From Cyanobacteriota bacterium (GTDB lineage: Bacteria > Cyanobacteriota > Cyanobacteriia > Phormidesmidales > Phormidesmidaceae): a DNA stretch of 6,270 bases. Made by a program: the position numbers and the translations under genes. Shown one piece after another: positions 1-5,889 of the stretch. The notes beneath the pieces are model-generated. The model saw only the letters and a list, made by a program, of their open reading frames with translations. It was not told the DNA's origin and made no database searches. The stretch spans positions 1 to 6,270 of the forward strand of contig JAQCKL010000281.1 in assembly GCA_027592485.1 (NCBI GenBank), given 5' to 3'. How positions within the stretch are numbered: the stretch's first letter is position 1; each line of letters opens with the position of its first letter.

Positions 1-590
1 TTGGGCACCAGGGTGGTGAAGGGATAGTCGGCAATCTTGGGGCGGGCGGCGGAGAGGGCGGCGATCAGGGTAGATTTGCCCGCATTGGGCAGACCAATAA
101 TGCCCACCTCAGCCAACAGCTTCAGCTCTAGGCGAATGCGGCGCTCTTCCCCCGGTAGTCCCGGCAGCGAATGTTCGGGGGCGCGGTTGCGGTTACTCAA
201 AAAATGGCGGTTTCCCAGGCCACCCTTGCCCCCTTTGGCCACACAGAGGGTTTGGCCCATCTCGACCAGATCCCCCAGAAGTTCATCGGTGTCGGCGTCG
301 TAGATGATGGTGCCGCAGGGAACCTGCACGAAGCGATTCTCCCCTGCGGCTCCGGTGCGGTTACTACGGCCTCCCCGCTGCCCATGCTCAGCTTTAAATT
401 GGTGGGCATAGCGAAAGTCCAACAGGGTTTGCAGATTGCTGTCGGCCACCAAATAGATCGAGCCCCCCGCGCCGCCATTGCCCCCAGAGGGTCCCCCCGC
501 CGGGATATATTTCTCGCGACGAAAGGTGGTCAGGCCATCTCCCCCATTCCCCGCAATCACGTTTACTTCAGCCAGATCAATAAATTTCAT
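1..590 (-). CDS. obg: Obg-family GTPase (ObgE/CgtA), N-terminal part, cut by window edge
   Basis: This is the first 196 codons of the ribosome-associated GTPase Obg, which acts in 50S subunit maturation and stringent-type stress control. The translation starts MKFIDLAEVNVIAGNGGDG and continues with the glycine-rich Obg fold (about residues 1-158), including FRREKYIPAGGP, GGNGGAGGS, and GKGGLGN near 121-127. The GTPase domain opens with the P-loop GLPNAGKST at residues 166-174. The switch I region DYPFTT (188-193) follows just before the window ends. The rest of the G domain and any C-terminal extension lie off the left edge. The ATG at 590 gives the canonical Obg N-terminus, although no clear Shine-Dalgarno precedes it. 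It lies downstream of and in the same direction as the DUF4168 gene, with about 167 bp between them, so it probably has its own promoter. Family identity is essentially certain from the fold signature plus the P-loop. Confidence 0.97.
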   Translation of the reverse strand, partial: MKFIDLAEVNVIAGNGGDGLTTFRREKYIPAGGPSGGNGGAGGSIYLVADSNLQTLLDFRYAHQFKAEHGQRGGRSNRTGAAGENRFVQVPCGTIIYDADTDELLGDLVEMGQTLCVAKGGKGGLGNRHFLSNRNRAPEHSLPGLPGEERRIRLELKLLAEVGIIGLPNAGKSTLIAALSAARPKIADYPFTTLVP

Positions 591-701
591 CGGTTTTCAA
601 TGGGAGGGCAGGGGATCAAGGGGAGATGAATCAGCGTCGACATTCAATACCGTTCGAGAACAATAGACCGATGCGGTCAGGGTGGGTCAGGACTGGGGGC
701 G

Positions 702-730
702 CTGGGCTGCCGGAACCCGGCAAAACCCAG
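702..730 (-). terminator. Strong GC-rich hairpin after the DUF4168 gene, possible terminator
   Basis: A hairpin with arms TGCCGG/CCGGCA (708-713 and 717-722, loop of 3) is extended by an outer stem CTGGG/CCCAG (702-706 and 726-730) across a small internal loop. It begins 27 bases past the DUF4168 stop codon and lies 110 bases before obg. No T-tract follows on the minus strand, so it is not a classical intrinsic terminator, but cyanobacterial 3' hairpins often lack one. It could instead only protect the 3' end of the mRNA. Confidence 0.4.
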
Positions 731-757
731 TCGGTTCTGGGGGAGCGAGCAATGCGC

Positions 758-1120
758 CTATGGCTGTTGCAGCCGCACCAGCGCCTGGCGAAGGCGATCG
801 CCCAAGGCGACATCTTCCCGGTGGGCGGCGGTGATTTCATTGAAGCGCTGAGCGGTGAGGCCATTTTGATCGACAATCTCTCGGGCCTGGTTGCAGTAGC
901 TGACTCGCAGGGCCTCAACCTCTTTTCGTAACGATCGCGGGGCGGCGGTGAGATTGCTATGGGCACAACCTAAATTGACCCGATTCAGATCGATATTGGC
1001 GGCGAGGAGCAGGTTGGCGATCTGGGTATAGGCTTCACTGCGGGCCGGATCCATCTGCAGCACAGCGTTGGCGTACTGGTCGATTTCTGGATCTGTGATC
1101 GCCGTTTGGGCCAGGGCCAC
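758..1120 (-). CDS. DUF4168-domain protein, mature part (gene apparently interrupted upstream)
   Basis: This encodes 120 residues if read from a GTG at 1120. The sequence after VALAQT has the pattern I associate with DUF4168, a cyanobacterial family of small, usually exported proteins of unknown function: ITDPEIDQYANAVLQMD near the N-terminus, AYTQI (30-34), then AREIVDQNGLTAQRFNEIT (79-97) and a charged C-terminal helix. Two cysteines (52 and 76) could form a disulfide after export. Such proteins normally carry a signal peptide. Here the part before VALAQ is in the same frame, but a TGA at 1136-1138 separates it (see the 1136-1303 entry). The GTG has no visible Shine-Dalgarno and would give a protein without a signal sequence, so it is probably not a natural start. 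The likeliest reading is a pseudogene or a sequence error; a shortened cytoplasmic protein is the alternative. It is minus-strand, between holA and obg. Confidence 0.7.
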   Translation of the reverse strand: MALAQTAITDPEIDQYANAVLQMDPARSEAYTQIANLLLAANIDLNRVNLGCAHSNLTAAPRSLRKEVEALRVSYCNQAREIVDQNGLTAQRFNEITAAHREDVALGDRLRQALVRLQQP

Positions 1121-1144
1121 TGGGGAAAACGGCGATCACAGATC
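1090..1144. repeat. Perfect 18-bp inverted repeat with 19-nt spacer
   Basis: Arms at 1090-1107 (GATCTGTGATCGCCGTTT on the plus strand) and 1127-1144 are exact reverse complements, separated by 19 bases. On the minus strand the downstream arm encodes the QTAITDP segment of the DUF4168 protein. The upstream arm is its antisense and contains the in-frame TGA. The possible GTG start (1120) sits in the loop. As RNA this would fold into a long hairpin. There is no T-tract, so it does not look like a terminator. A local inverted duplication, for example by template switching during replication, would explain it. Confidence 0.9.
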
Positions 1145-1303
1145 AGCCACAGCGGTAGGTATAATCCCCCGTTCTGCCCAGTGATCGCCAAAGTCGGCCA
1201 CGGCCATGGCCCCAACCATCCCACTGGCCACGAGGCTGGCCAACCCTAGGGTGCGCCAGCCCTGGCCCCGATATGCAAAAAAGTGACGTTTTCCTAAAGT
1301 CAT
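1136..1303 (-). pseudogene. Signal-peptide half of the DUF4168 gene, ending at an in-frame TGA
   Basis: From an ATG at 1303 this reads 55 residues to a TGA at 1136-1138. The start MTLGKRHFFAYRGQGWR is positively charged. It is followed by the hydrophobic stretch TLGLASLVASGMVGAMAVA, which ends in an A-V-A signal-peptidase-like site and continues with DFGDHWAERGIIPTAVADL. The same frame resumes after the stop with SPFSPVALAQTAITDPE, the start of the DUF4168 domain. Without the TGA the whole would be a secreted protein of about 181 residues, a sensible size for this family. A purine-rich AAGGGAG directly abuts the ATG, which is closer than ideal spacing. I read the two parts as one gene broken by a nonsense codon; independent expression of the 55-residue peptide seems unlikely. 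Confidence 0.6.
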
Positions 1304-1341
1304 CTCCCTTCAATCCCATCCATGCAGATACGCAGTTCAGG

Positions 1342-1368
1342 ATCCCCCCTGAAAAAACATCCCCCCTG
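1342..1368. repeat. Short direct repeat ATCCCCCCTG in the holA-DUF4168 gap
   Basis: The 10-mer ATCCCCCCTG occurs at 1342-1351 and 1359-1368, 17 bases apart start to start, with an A-run in between. It lies 39 to 65 bases upstream of the ATG at 1303. It could be slippage or a pair of protein-binding half-sites. No function is known to me. Confidence 0.5.
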
Positions 1369-1408
1369 GCGGGGACAGCAGTCACCCCCCACGTTAGGAC
1401 AAGACTGC

Positions 1409-1429
1409 GGCCCAGTTTGTCCCTGGGCC
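1409..1429 (-). terminator. Hairpin just after holA, weak terminator candidate
   Basis: The arms GGCCCAG (1409-1415) and CTGGGCC (1423-1429) form a perfect 7-bp stem with a 7-base loop, starting 25 bases past the holA stop. There is no T-tract on the minus strand, so termination is a guess from position and stability. Confidence 0.35.
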
Positions 1430-1453
1430 AGGATCAATCTCCTATTGTAACCA

Positions 1454-2452
1454 TTACCGCCTTGTCGCAGCGGAGCGGAAGCACTGACTGATTTCAATCA
1501 CCTTGGTTTGTAGGGTGGCGGCGGGGTCTCGCCCCCGCTTTAGGTCTGATTCTAGGACGAGGAGATGGCTGAGGGTCTCCTGTAGGGCTTCTAGCCGCAG
1601 GGGGGCCACCTCTTTTTGCAAAAAGTACACCCGCTTGGGGTTGCCGATTTCAGCGGCTTTGGCGATCGCTTGATTGTCCCGCTCGCCGCTGGTGACCATC
1701 ACCTTCACCCATAGCCAGGTGCGAAACTGCCCCACCAGGGTCGAGATGATCCGCAGGGGGGGCTCGTTGCGGTTGAGCAGCTCGGCGACCAAGCCCAGGG
1801 CTTCGTCGGTGTCGCCCTGGCGGAGGGCGGCGGCCAATTGCAGGCTGTTTTGGGTGCTGATGGTGACCAATTGGGAGACGGCTTCGGCATCGATGGGGCC
1901 GGGGCGATCGCCCCAATAGAGGGCCAGTTTTTCCAGCTCCAGCATCAGTTGCCGGGTCTGGTTACCCACCGCTTCCACCAGTAAGTCAGCGGCCTCGGAC
2001 GAGAGCTGTAAGCCCTGATCGCGGGCGGTGGCCTGGACCTGGGTCAGCAGTTGGTCCGTTTTCCAGGGCGAGATCGTATCAAAGGCTTTGATCTCCCCGT
2101 GTTTTTGGAAAAGCTTGGTGAATTTGGCCCGACCATCGGGTTTTTGGGGACTGGTGAGGATCAGCACCGTGGTTTCAGGGATCTGGGGCAAGGTGCGCTC
2201 AAATTCCGTCAAGACAGCTTCAGGGCAGCGCTGGCCCAGGGTCGTATCCACCAACCACACCACCCGTTTCCCCATGCCAAAGGGTAGGGTCATGGCTTGG
2301 TTTAAGGCGGTGATCGGTCCATCGGGGTAATCGGGGGTGATTTTTTCGTAGTTAAAATCGGCCCAGGCGGCATCGAGGCTGCGATCGCGCAATGCGGTCA
2401 CCGCCTGCTGCAACCGAAAATCATCGTCTCCCCAGAAAAAATACGCCGCCAT
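1454..2452 (-). CDS. holA: DNA polymerase III subunit delta (HolA)
   Basis: This 332-residue protein is the delta subunit of the clamp loader, which opens the beta sliding clamp during chromosome replication. The length matches the family (about 330-345). Visible family features are the N-terminal MAAYFFWGDDDFRLQQAV, which cyanobacterial delta proteins share; the AAA-like first domain with RVVWLVD (63-69) and TTVLILTSP (94-102); GNQTRQLMLELEKLALYW (163-180) at the start of the lid/collar region; LVGQFRTWLWVK (239-250); and the C-terminal LLVLESDLKRGRDP (297-310). I chose the ATG at 2452. A longer reading from the ATG at 2506 adds 18 residues (MLKRYVPNCSSPVDRVRT) not typical of the family, and a TATACA box at 2518-2523 would leave almost no leader for it. 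Neither start has a strong Shine-Dalgarno. The gene is divergent from cobH and heads the minus-strand run toward obg. Confidence 0.93.
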   Translation of the reverse strand: MAAYFFWGDDDFRLQQAVTALRDRSLDAAWADFNYEKITPDYPDGPITALNQAMTLPFGMGKRVVWLVDTTLGQRCPEAVLTEFERTLPQIPETTVLILTSPQKPDGRAKFTKLFQKHGEIKAFDTISPWKTDQLLTQVQATARDQGLQLSSEAADLLVEAVGNQTRQLMLELEKLALYWGDRPGPIDAEAVSQLVTISTQNSLQLAAALRQGDTDEALGLVAELLNRNEPPLRIISTLVGQFRTWLWVKVMVTSGERDNQAIAKAAEIGNPKRVYFLQKEVAPLRLEALQETLSHLLVLESDLKRGRDPAATLQTKVIEISQCFRSAATRR

Positions 2453-2517
2453 GGTTCGGACTCGATCAACAGGGCTGGAACAATTGGGAACGTAGCGCTT
2501 TAGCATTGTAGGCGCAC

Positions 2518-2523
2518 TGTATA
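2518..2523 (-). promoter_or_regulatory. Candidate -10 element for holA
   Basis: TATACA on the minus strand would place transcription start near 2511, giving a leader of about 58 bases before the ATG at 2452. A TTGGTG at 2539-2544 is the nearest -35-like hexamer, but the 15-base spacer is short. The call rests mainly on position in the divergent intergenic region. Confidence 0.25.
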
Positions 2524-2552
2524 TGTAAAGATCTCTTGCACCAATGCCGAAA

Positions 2553-2600
2553 GGCCCTCATCCCCCAGCCCCTTCTCCCAAAGCTGGGAGAAGGGGGGCT
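2553..2600 (+). repeat. Cyanobacterial dispersed GC-rich hairpin repeat
   Basis: The segment begins GGCCCTCATCCCCCAGCC and contains a perfect 12-bp stem, CCCCTTCTCCCA (2569-2580) and TGGGAGAAGGGG (2585-2596), with a 4-base loop. The flanking AG/CT bases can extend it across a two-G bulge. Sequences of this kind recur between genes in many filamentous and some unicellular cyanobacteria, by my recollection rather than by search. It lies in the leader of cobH, ending 14 bases before its ATG, so it would be present in the cobH transcript if the promoter is upstream. Confidence 0.7.
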
Positions 2601-2614
2601 AGAAAATTATCACC

Positions 2615-3232
2615 ATGCCCCCGTTTCCTCACCATCCGATCTTGCAAGAGAGCTTTGCCATCATCGATCGCGAGATCGGTGCCCATGATTTGTCCACCCC
2701 AGAATATGCGGTGCTGCGGCGGATCATCCATAGCACCGCCGACTTTGAGTTGCAGCGGTGGCTGCGGTTTTCACCGGGGGTGATTGCCGGGGCGATCGCG
2801 ACCCTCTCGGCGCGGGTACCGATCATCACCGATGTGGGGATGGTGCGCCAGGGCTGTCAGGGGGTAGTGCAGCGCACCTTCCAAAATCCTTTGATCGCAG
2901 CGGTGGATTTAGCCGAAACCGCTGAGCCGGGACGCACCCGCACCGAAACCGGTCTGCTGCGGGCCTGGGAACAGCATCCGGGGGGGGTTTTTGTGATTGG
3001 CAATGCCCCGACAGCGCTGCAGGCCCTGTGCGATCGCGCTGCCACCCATCCTCAAAAGCCCGCTTTGGTGATCGGTGCGCCGGTGGGCTTTGTGGGGGTG
3101 GAAGCGGCCAAAGCCAGTCTGGCCAAAACCGCAATTCCCCACATTCGGGTTGACGGTCGCAAGGGGGGATCCCCCGTGGCAGCGGCGATCATTAATGCTT
3201 TGCTGATCTGGGCCTGGGAGCTGCAGCCATGA
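2615..3232 (+). CDS. cobH: Precorrin-8X / cobalt-precorrin-8 methylmutase (CobH/CbiC)
   Basis: This 205-residue protein moves the methyl group from C11 to C12 of (cobalt-)precorrin-8X, giving (hydrogeno)cobyrinate in corrin ring synthesis. The length is usual for the family. Recognisable blocks are HSTADF at 39-44, whose histidine (39) corresponds to the catalytic histidine of the family; TDVGMV (72-77); GNAPTAL (129-135); GAPVGFVGVEAAK (154-166); and the C-terminal GRKGGSPVAAAIINALL (181-197). The ATG at 2615 has no close Shine-Dalgarno; the nearest G-run belongs to the upstream hairpin repeat, 16 bases away. Its TGA overlaps the next gene's start as ATGA, so the two are probably translationally coupled and work in consecutive steps. 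Cytoplasmic. cbiC is an equally valid name. Confidence 0.95.
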   Translation: MPPFPHHPILQESFAIIDREIGAHDLSTPEYAVLRRIIHSTADFELQRWLRFSPGVIAGAIATLSARVPIITDVGMVRQGCQGVVQRTFQNPLIAAVDLAETAEPGRTRTETGLLRAWEQHPGGVFVIGNAPTALQALCDRAATHPQKPALVIGAPVGFVGVEAAKASLAKTAIPHIRVDGRKGGSPVAAAIINALLIWAWELQP

Positions 3233-4482
3233 CCCAAATTCAAGTGGTGGGCATTGGCATGGAGGGGGCGGCGGGGCTCTCGCCCGCCCTGGTGGATTTG
3301 GTGGCAGCGGCTCCGGTGTTGGTGGGGAGCGATCGCCATCTCGCCTACTTCCCCGAGCATGGGGGCGATCGCTGGCCCCTGGGCAACTTAGAGGCCCTCG
3401 CCATTCGTCTCCAGGACCGGCTCAAGGCTGGAAGCCCTGGCCCCATGGTGGTGCTGACCTCTGGGGATCCTCTCTTTTTTGGCCTGGGACGGTGGCTGCT
3501 GACGGTATGCCCCGCCGACGCGATCACCTTTCACCCCCATGTCAGTGCCATCCAATTGGCCTTTAGTCGGGTAAAACTGCCCTGGCAGGAGGCTACGCTG
3601 CTCAGCGCCCATGGCCGTTCCCTCGATGTCCTCACCCAAGCCCTCCAGCAAGGCCGCAGCCCCATTGCGCTGTTGACGGACCCTACCCATACCCCAGGGG
3701 CGATCGCCCGCCTGATCAGTGATCTGGCTCTCCCCCTGACCTATCAACTGTGGGTGTGTGAAAACCTGGGCAGCGAGGGTGAGCGGGTCCAACCCTGGTC
3801 TTTGGCCGCGGCCCAAGCCACGACCTTTGCCCCCTTAAATGTGGTGATCCTCCAGGGGCAAGCCGCGCCCCCATTGCCCGAGCGTCTGCCCCCCTTCGGG
3901 ATTCCCGATCATTTGTTTTTGAGTTTCCCCGATCGCCCAGGGTTGATGACGAAGCGGGAAGTGCGGCTGTTGATTTTAGGGGAATTGGCCTTTCAACCCG
4001 GTCAGGTGCTCTGGGACATTGGCGCGGGCACCGGCAGTGTCAGCATTGAAGCGGAGCGGCTCTGTCCTGGGGGGCAGGTGTACGCGATCGAGCAAACCGC
4101 CATGGGGATTGAACTGATTCGCCGCAATGCTGAGCGGTTTGGGACAACAACCGTGCAAGCCATTCCCGGCAAAGCTCCAGCGGTGCTGGCCCCCTTACCT
4201 GACCCTAACCGCATCTTTATCGGCGGCAGCAGCGGTGCTTTGACGGCGATTCTTGATGTCTGTAGCAATCGGCTGAAGTCTGGGGGGCAAATGATTTTGG
4301 CGATCGCCACCCTCGAAAACCAAGCCGAAATCACCCAATGGCTGAGCCAGCATCCCCCATGGCATTTTCAGGGGTATCAGGTGAATCTTTCCCGAGCCAC
4401 GGCGGTGGGGCCTTTGACCCGGTGGAGTCCCCTCAACCCGGTGACGTTGATCCGATTAACGCCAAGGTCAGACCTGTTCTAG
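3229..4482 (+). CDS. cbiET: Fused cobalt-precorrin-7 C5-methyltransferase / precorrin-6B C15-methyltransferase, decarboxylating (CbiE-CbiT, CobL type)
   Basis: This 417-residue two-domain enzyme makes the last two S-adenosylmethionine-dependent methylations of the corrin ring and decarboxylates the C12 acetate chain. Its product is the substrate of the methylmutase encoded just upstream. The CbiE domain (about 1-205) starts with IQVVGIGMEG and has VLVGSDRHLAYFP (30-42) and the tetrapyrrole-methylase motif TSGDPLFFGLG (77-87). The linker FGIPDHLF...PGLMTKREVRLL (223-248) leads to the CbiT domain. Its SAM-binding motif I is DIGAGTGSVSIEA (263-275), followed by VYAIEQ (284-289) and FIGGSSGAL (330-338). 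The length fits the CobL-type fusion. The start overlaps the cobH stop by 4 bases (ATGA). It ends tail to tail with the protease gene, the two stop codons sharing CTAG. cobL is the synonym from the aerobic pathway. Confidence 0.95.
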   Translation: MTQIQVVGIGMEGAAGLSPALVDLVAAAPVLVGSDRHLAYFPEHGGDRWPLGNLEALAIRLQDRLKAGSPGPMVVLTSGDPLFFGLGRWLLTVCPADAITFHPHVSAIQLAFSRVKLPWQEATLLSAHGRSLDVLTQALQQGRSPIALLTDPTHTPGAIARLISDLALPLTYQLWVCENLGSEGERVQPWSLAAAQATTFAPLNVVILQGQAAPPLPERLPPFGIPDHLFLSFPDRPGLMTKREVRLLILGELAFQPGQVLWDIGAGTGSVSIEAERLCPGGQVYAIEQTAMGIELIRRNAERFGTTTVQAIPGKAPAVLAPLPDPNRIFIGGSSGALTAILDVCSNRLKSGGQMILAIATLENQAEITQWLSQHPPWHFQGYQVNLSRATAVGPLTRWSPLNPVTLIRLTPRSDLF

Positions 4483-4489
4483 AGCAGGT
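4472..4489. terminator. Near-perfect palindrome across convergent stop codons, weak bidirectional terminator candidate
   Basis: ACCTGTTCT/AGAGCAGGT forms an 18-bp palindrome with one mismatch, which becomes a U-G wobble in plus-strand RNA. Its centre is the CTAG shared by the two opposing stop codons. On the plus strand it is followed by only TTT-like sequence (GTTTAAC), so any terminator activity would be weak. The position between convergent genes with no other space for a terminator is the main argument. Confidence 0.35.
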
Positions 4490-5360
4490 TTAACACCTTG
4501 GGCCAGAGCCCGATCACCAGTAGGCCCGTCCCCACCAGCAGCCCCATATCCAGCAGGCCAGTGAGGGGTTGCTGGTCTCGGCCCACCAGCCAGCGCGGCC
4601 CTTGTCCGGTGGGGGTCGCCCCAAACACCGCATCCAGGCAGGCTAATCCCCAAATCCAACCGGAATGGAGACCCCAGGCCAAGCCAATGGAACCCTGATC
4701 GACCCAGCGGGCCATGACTAAAACAAACCCCAGCAGCCACAAACCAGGCTGCTGCCACCAGCCCACCGGCCCGTCCCACAGTAGATGGGCCAGGGCGAAA
4801 ATCGTACTAGCGATCGCCGCCGCGCCCCAAACGCCCAAGCCAACTTGCAACTGGGTTTGCATCCAGCCTCGAAACACCCATTCTTCGACCCCGCCTAAGC
4901 CTAGACCCAGCACCAGCAATCCCAGCACCGTGGCACCGGTCTGCCACCCCATCCCCCCATCCCCTTGCTCTGGGGGAGCCCAAGCCACCCAGCCCAACTG
5001 GGCTCGAATAACAGAGACGAGGGTCAGTCCGGCCACCGAGATCGCTAGCCCCAAAGGCACCGCGATCAGGCAGGAATGGAGCCCCGTCCAACCATAGGCA
5101 GACCAGGGGAGGGGCGATCGCCAAACCGCAAACCCCAACAGGATCGGAGCCAGCAAATACAGCGGAATGAGTAGCGGTAGCTTTTGGGCGGGGGTAGAGG
5201 CTTGAAAGGGCCGCCATTGCAGCTTTAAGGCTAGGGGGATGGCGATCGGTAGCCACAGCAATATCCAGACCAATAAAAATAGGGCAATTTGCCCCAGGGC
5301 CTCTACAAGCACCCGAAATGGAACAAATTGCCCTACGACAAGAAGTCTAATAATAGTCAC
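4479..5360 (-). CDS. CPBP-family intramembrane protease (CAAX protease/Abi superfamily)
   Basis: This is a 293-residue polytopic membrane protein read from a GTG at 5360. It has the three CPBP signatures: EEWVFR at 159-164 (EExxxR, metal-binding glutamates), FALAH ending at histidine 192, and GLAWGLHSGW with histidine 232. About eight hydrophobic segments surround them, for example near 19-45, 61-80, 95-119, 143-158, 178-192, 205-218, 225-248 and 267-285. The family includes CAAX-type prenyl proteases and bacteriocin-immunity-like proteins; the substrate here cannot be told. A TTG at 5384 would add eight residues (MDFRGLQR), but the GTG has AGAGGG nine bases upstream and gives a family-like VTIIRLL start. 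That AGAGGG can pair with CCCTCT upstream (see findings). It lies downstream of cyAbrB on the same strand and converges on cbiET with overlapping stops. Confidence 0.9.
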   Translation of the reverse strand: MTIIRLLVVGQFVPFRVLVEALGQIALFLLVWILLWLPIAIPLALKLQWRPFQASTPAQKLPLLIPLYLLAPILLGFAVWRSPLPWSAYGWTGLHSCLIAVPLGLAISVAGLTLVSVIRAQLGWVAWAPPEQGDGGMGWQTGATVLGLLVLGLGLGGVEEWVFRGWMQTQLQVGLGVWGAAAIASTIFALAHLLWDGPVGWWQQPGLWLLGFVLVMARWVDQGSIGLAWGLHSGWIWGLACLDAVFGATPTGQGPRWLVGRDQQPLTGLLDMGLLVGTGLLVIGLWPKVLNLL

Positions 5361-5369
5361 CCTTTGCAA

Positions 5370-5397
5370 CCCTCTGAAATCCAAGAACTCCAGAGGG
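5370..5397 (-). promoter_or_regulatory. Hairpin covering the likely ribosome-binding site of the protease gene
   Basis: CCCTCTG (5370-5376) and CAGAGGG (5391-5397) are exact complements with a 14-base loop. In minus-strand mRNA the proximal arm is CAGAGGG, which contains the presumed Shine-Dalgarno for the GTG at 5360. The alternative TTG start (5384) lies in the loop. Folding would hide the ribosome-binding site. Whether this regulates anything is inference. Confidence 0.4.
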
Positions 5398-5459
5398 GGA
5401 AAGCATTTTCAGAATTTGACCAACCCTCAGGATCAAAATATCCCCTGAATGAGCTGGCT

Positions 5460-5475
5460 GGAAGATTAATCTTCC
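5460..5475. terminator. 16-bp perfect palindrome over the cyAbrB stop codon
   Basis: GGAAGATTAATCTTCC is a perfect palindrome; as RNA it gives a 6-bp stem with loop TTAA, and the TAA stop of cyAbrB is in that loop. No T-tract follows on the minus strand. It may stabilise the mRNA 3' end or cause partial termination before the protease gene. Confidence 0.35.
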
Positions 5476-5858
5476 CCTGATTCCTTGCTGTCATCATCGA
5501 GCTGAATGAGATGAATGTGCTTATAGCCCAGCTTGATCTCAAATTCATCCCCTGACTTCAGGCCCATTTCTTGGGTGTAGGTGGCACCAATTACGATCTG
5601 GCCGTTCTTATGGACACTGACTCGATACGTCGGTTCGCGGCCCCGGCCATCCTTGCCCTTGTCGGGCTCAAGGGTAATGCCACGGGCTTCAAGCAGGGCA
5701 TCATAAAAACCCGTCAAATTAACCCTGGGCTGTCCTTCTTTGGTAATGGTGAAGTAACCACATTCCTTAGCCGTTTCTCGCTTGGTTAGAGCAGACAGCT
5801 CCTTAACCCGTTGAAGCAAGGCTTTACCGGTTAAAGGAGCCTCTTTTGTATTTGCCAT
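5466..5858 (-). CDS. CyAbrB-type transcriptional regulator
   Basis: This 130-residue protein belongs to the cyanobacterial AbrB-like family, whose members in Synechocystis (Sll0359 and Sll0822) act as global regulators of carbon, nitrogen and hydrogenase genes. Unlike Bacillus AbrB, the AbrB-like DNA-binding fold is C-terminal. Here PLTGKALLQRVKEL (8-21), KECGYFTITK (31-40), RVNLTGFYDALLEARG (45-60) and KDGRGREPTYRVSVHKNGQ (69-87) lead into the AbrB-like segment IVIGATYTQEMGLKSGDEFEIKLGYKHIHL (88-117, described in parts). An acidic tail DDDSKESGED ends the protein. The ATG at 5858 has GAGG eleven bases upstream. The sequence does not let me decide safely between the cyAbrB1 and cyAbrB2 clades. 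The upstream region holds palindromes that could serve autoregulation. The protease gene follows about 105 bp downstream and may be co-transcribed. Confidence 0.95.
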   Translation of the reverse strand: MANTKEAPLTGKALLQRVKELSALTKRETAKECGYFTITKEGQPRVNLTGFYDALLEARGITLEPDKGKDGRGREPTYRVSVHKNGQIVIGATYTQEMGLKSGDEFEIKLGYKHIHLIQLDDDSKESGED

Positions 5859-5889
5859 TAGGGAAAAAACCTCGTTGCTACGGTCGCTA

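Noticed and set aside
171..629. A 152-codon plus-strand open frame opposite obg
   Set aside because: It is antisense to the strongly conserved Obg coding sequence, and its translation shows no family features.
1111..1125. GCCACTG, which resembles part of a cobalamin riboswitch B12 box
   Set aside because: It lies inside the DUF4168 gene and far from the cobalamin genes, with no surrounding riboswitch structure.
985..1224. A minus-strand open frame with a hydrophobic stretch (LYLPLWLI), considered as the true signal peptide of the DUF4168 protein via frameshift
   Set aside because: The signal peptide from the ATG at 1303 is already in the same frame as the domain, so no frameshift is needed, and this frame has no basic N-terminal region.
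2504..2506. Upstream ATG as the holA start
   Set aside because: It adds 18 residues not typical of delta subunits and has no ribosome-binding site; the ATG at 2452 gives the expected N-terminus.
3388..3816. A 142-codon minus-strand open frame opposite the CbiE domain
   Set aside because: It is a shadow of a well-supported gene in GC-rich DNA, without recognisable domains.
4807..5256. A 149-codon minus-strand open frame within the protease gene
   Set aside because: It is an alternative frame of the same strand; the in-frame protease reading has the EExxxR and histidine motifs and the membrane segments.
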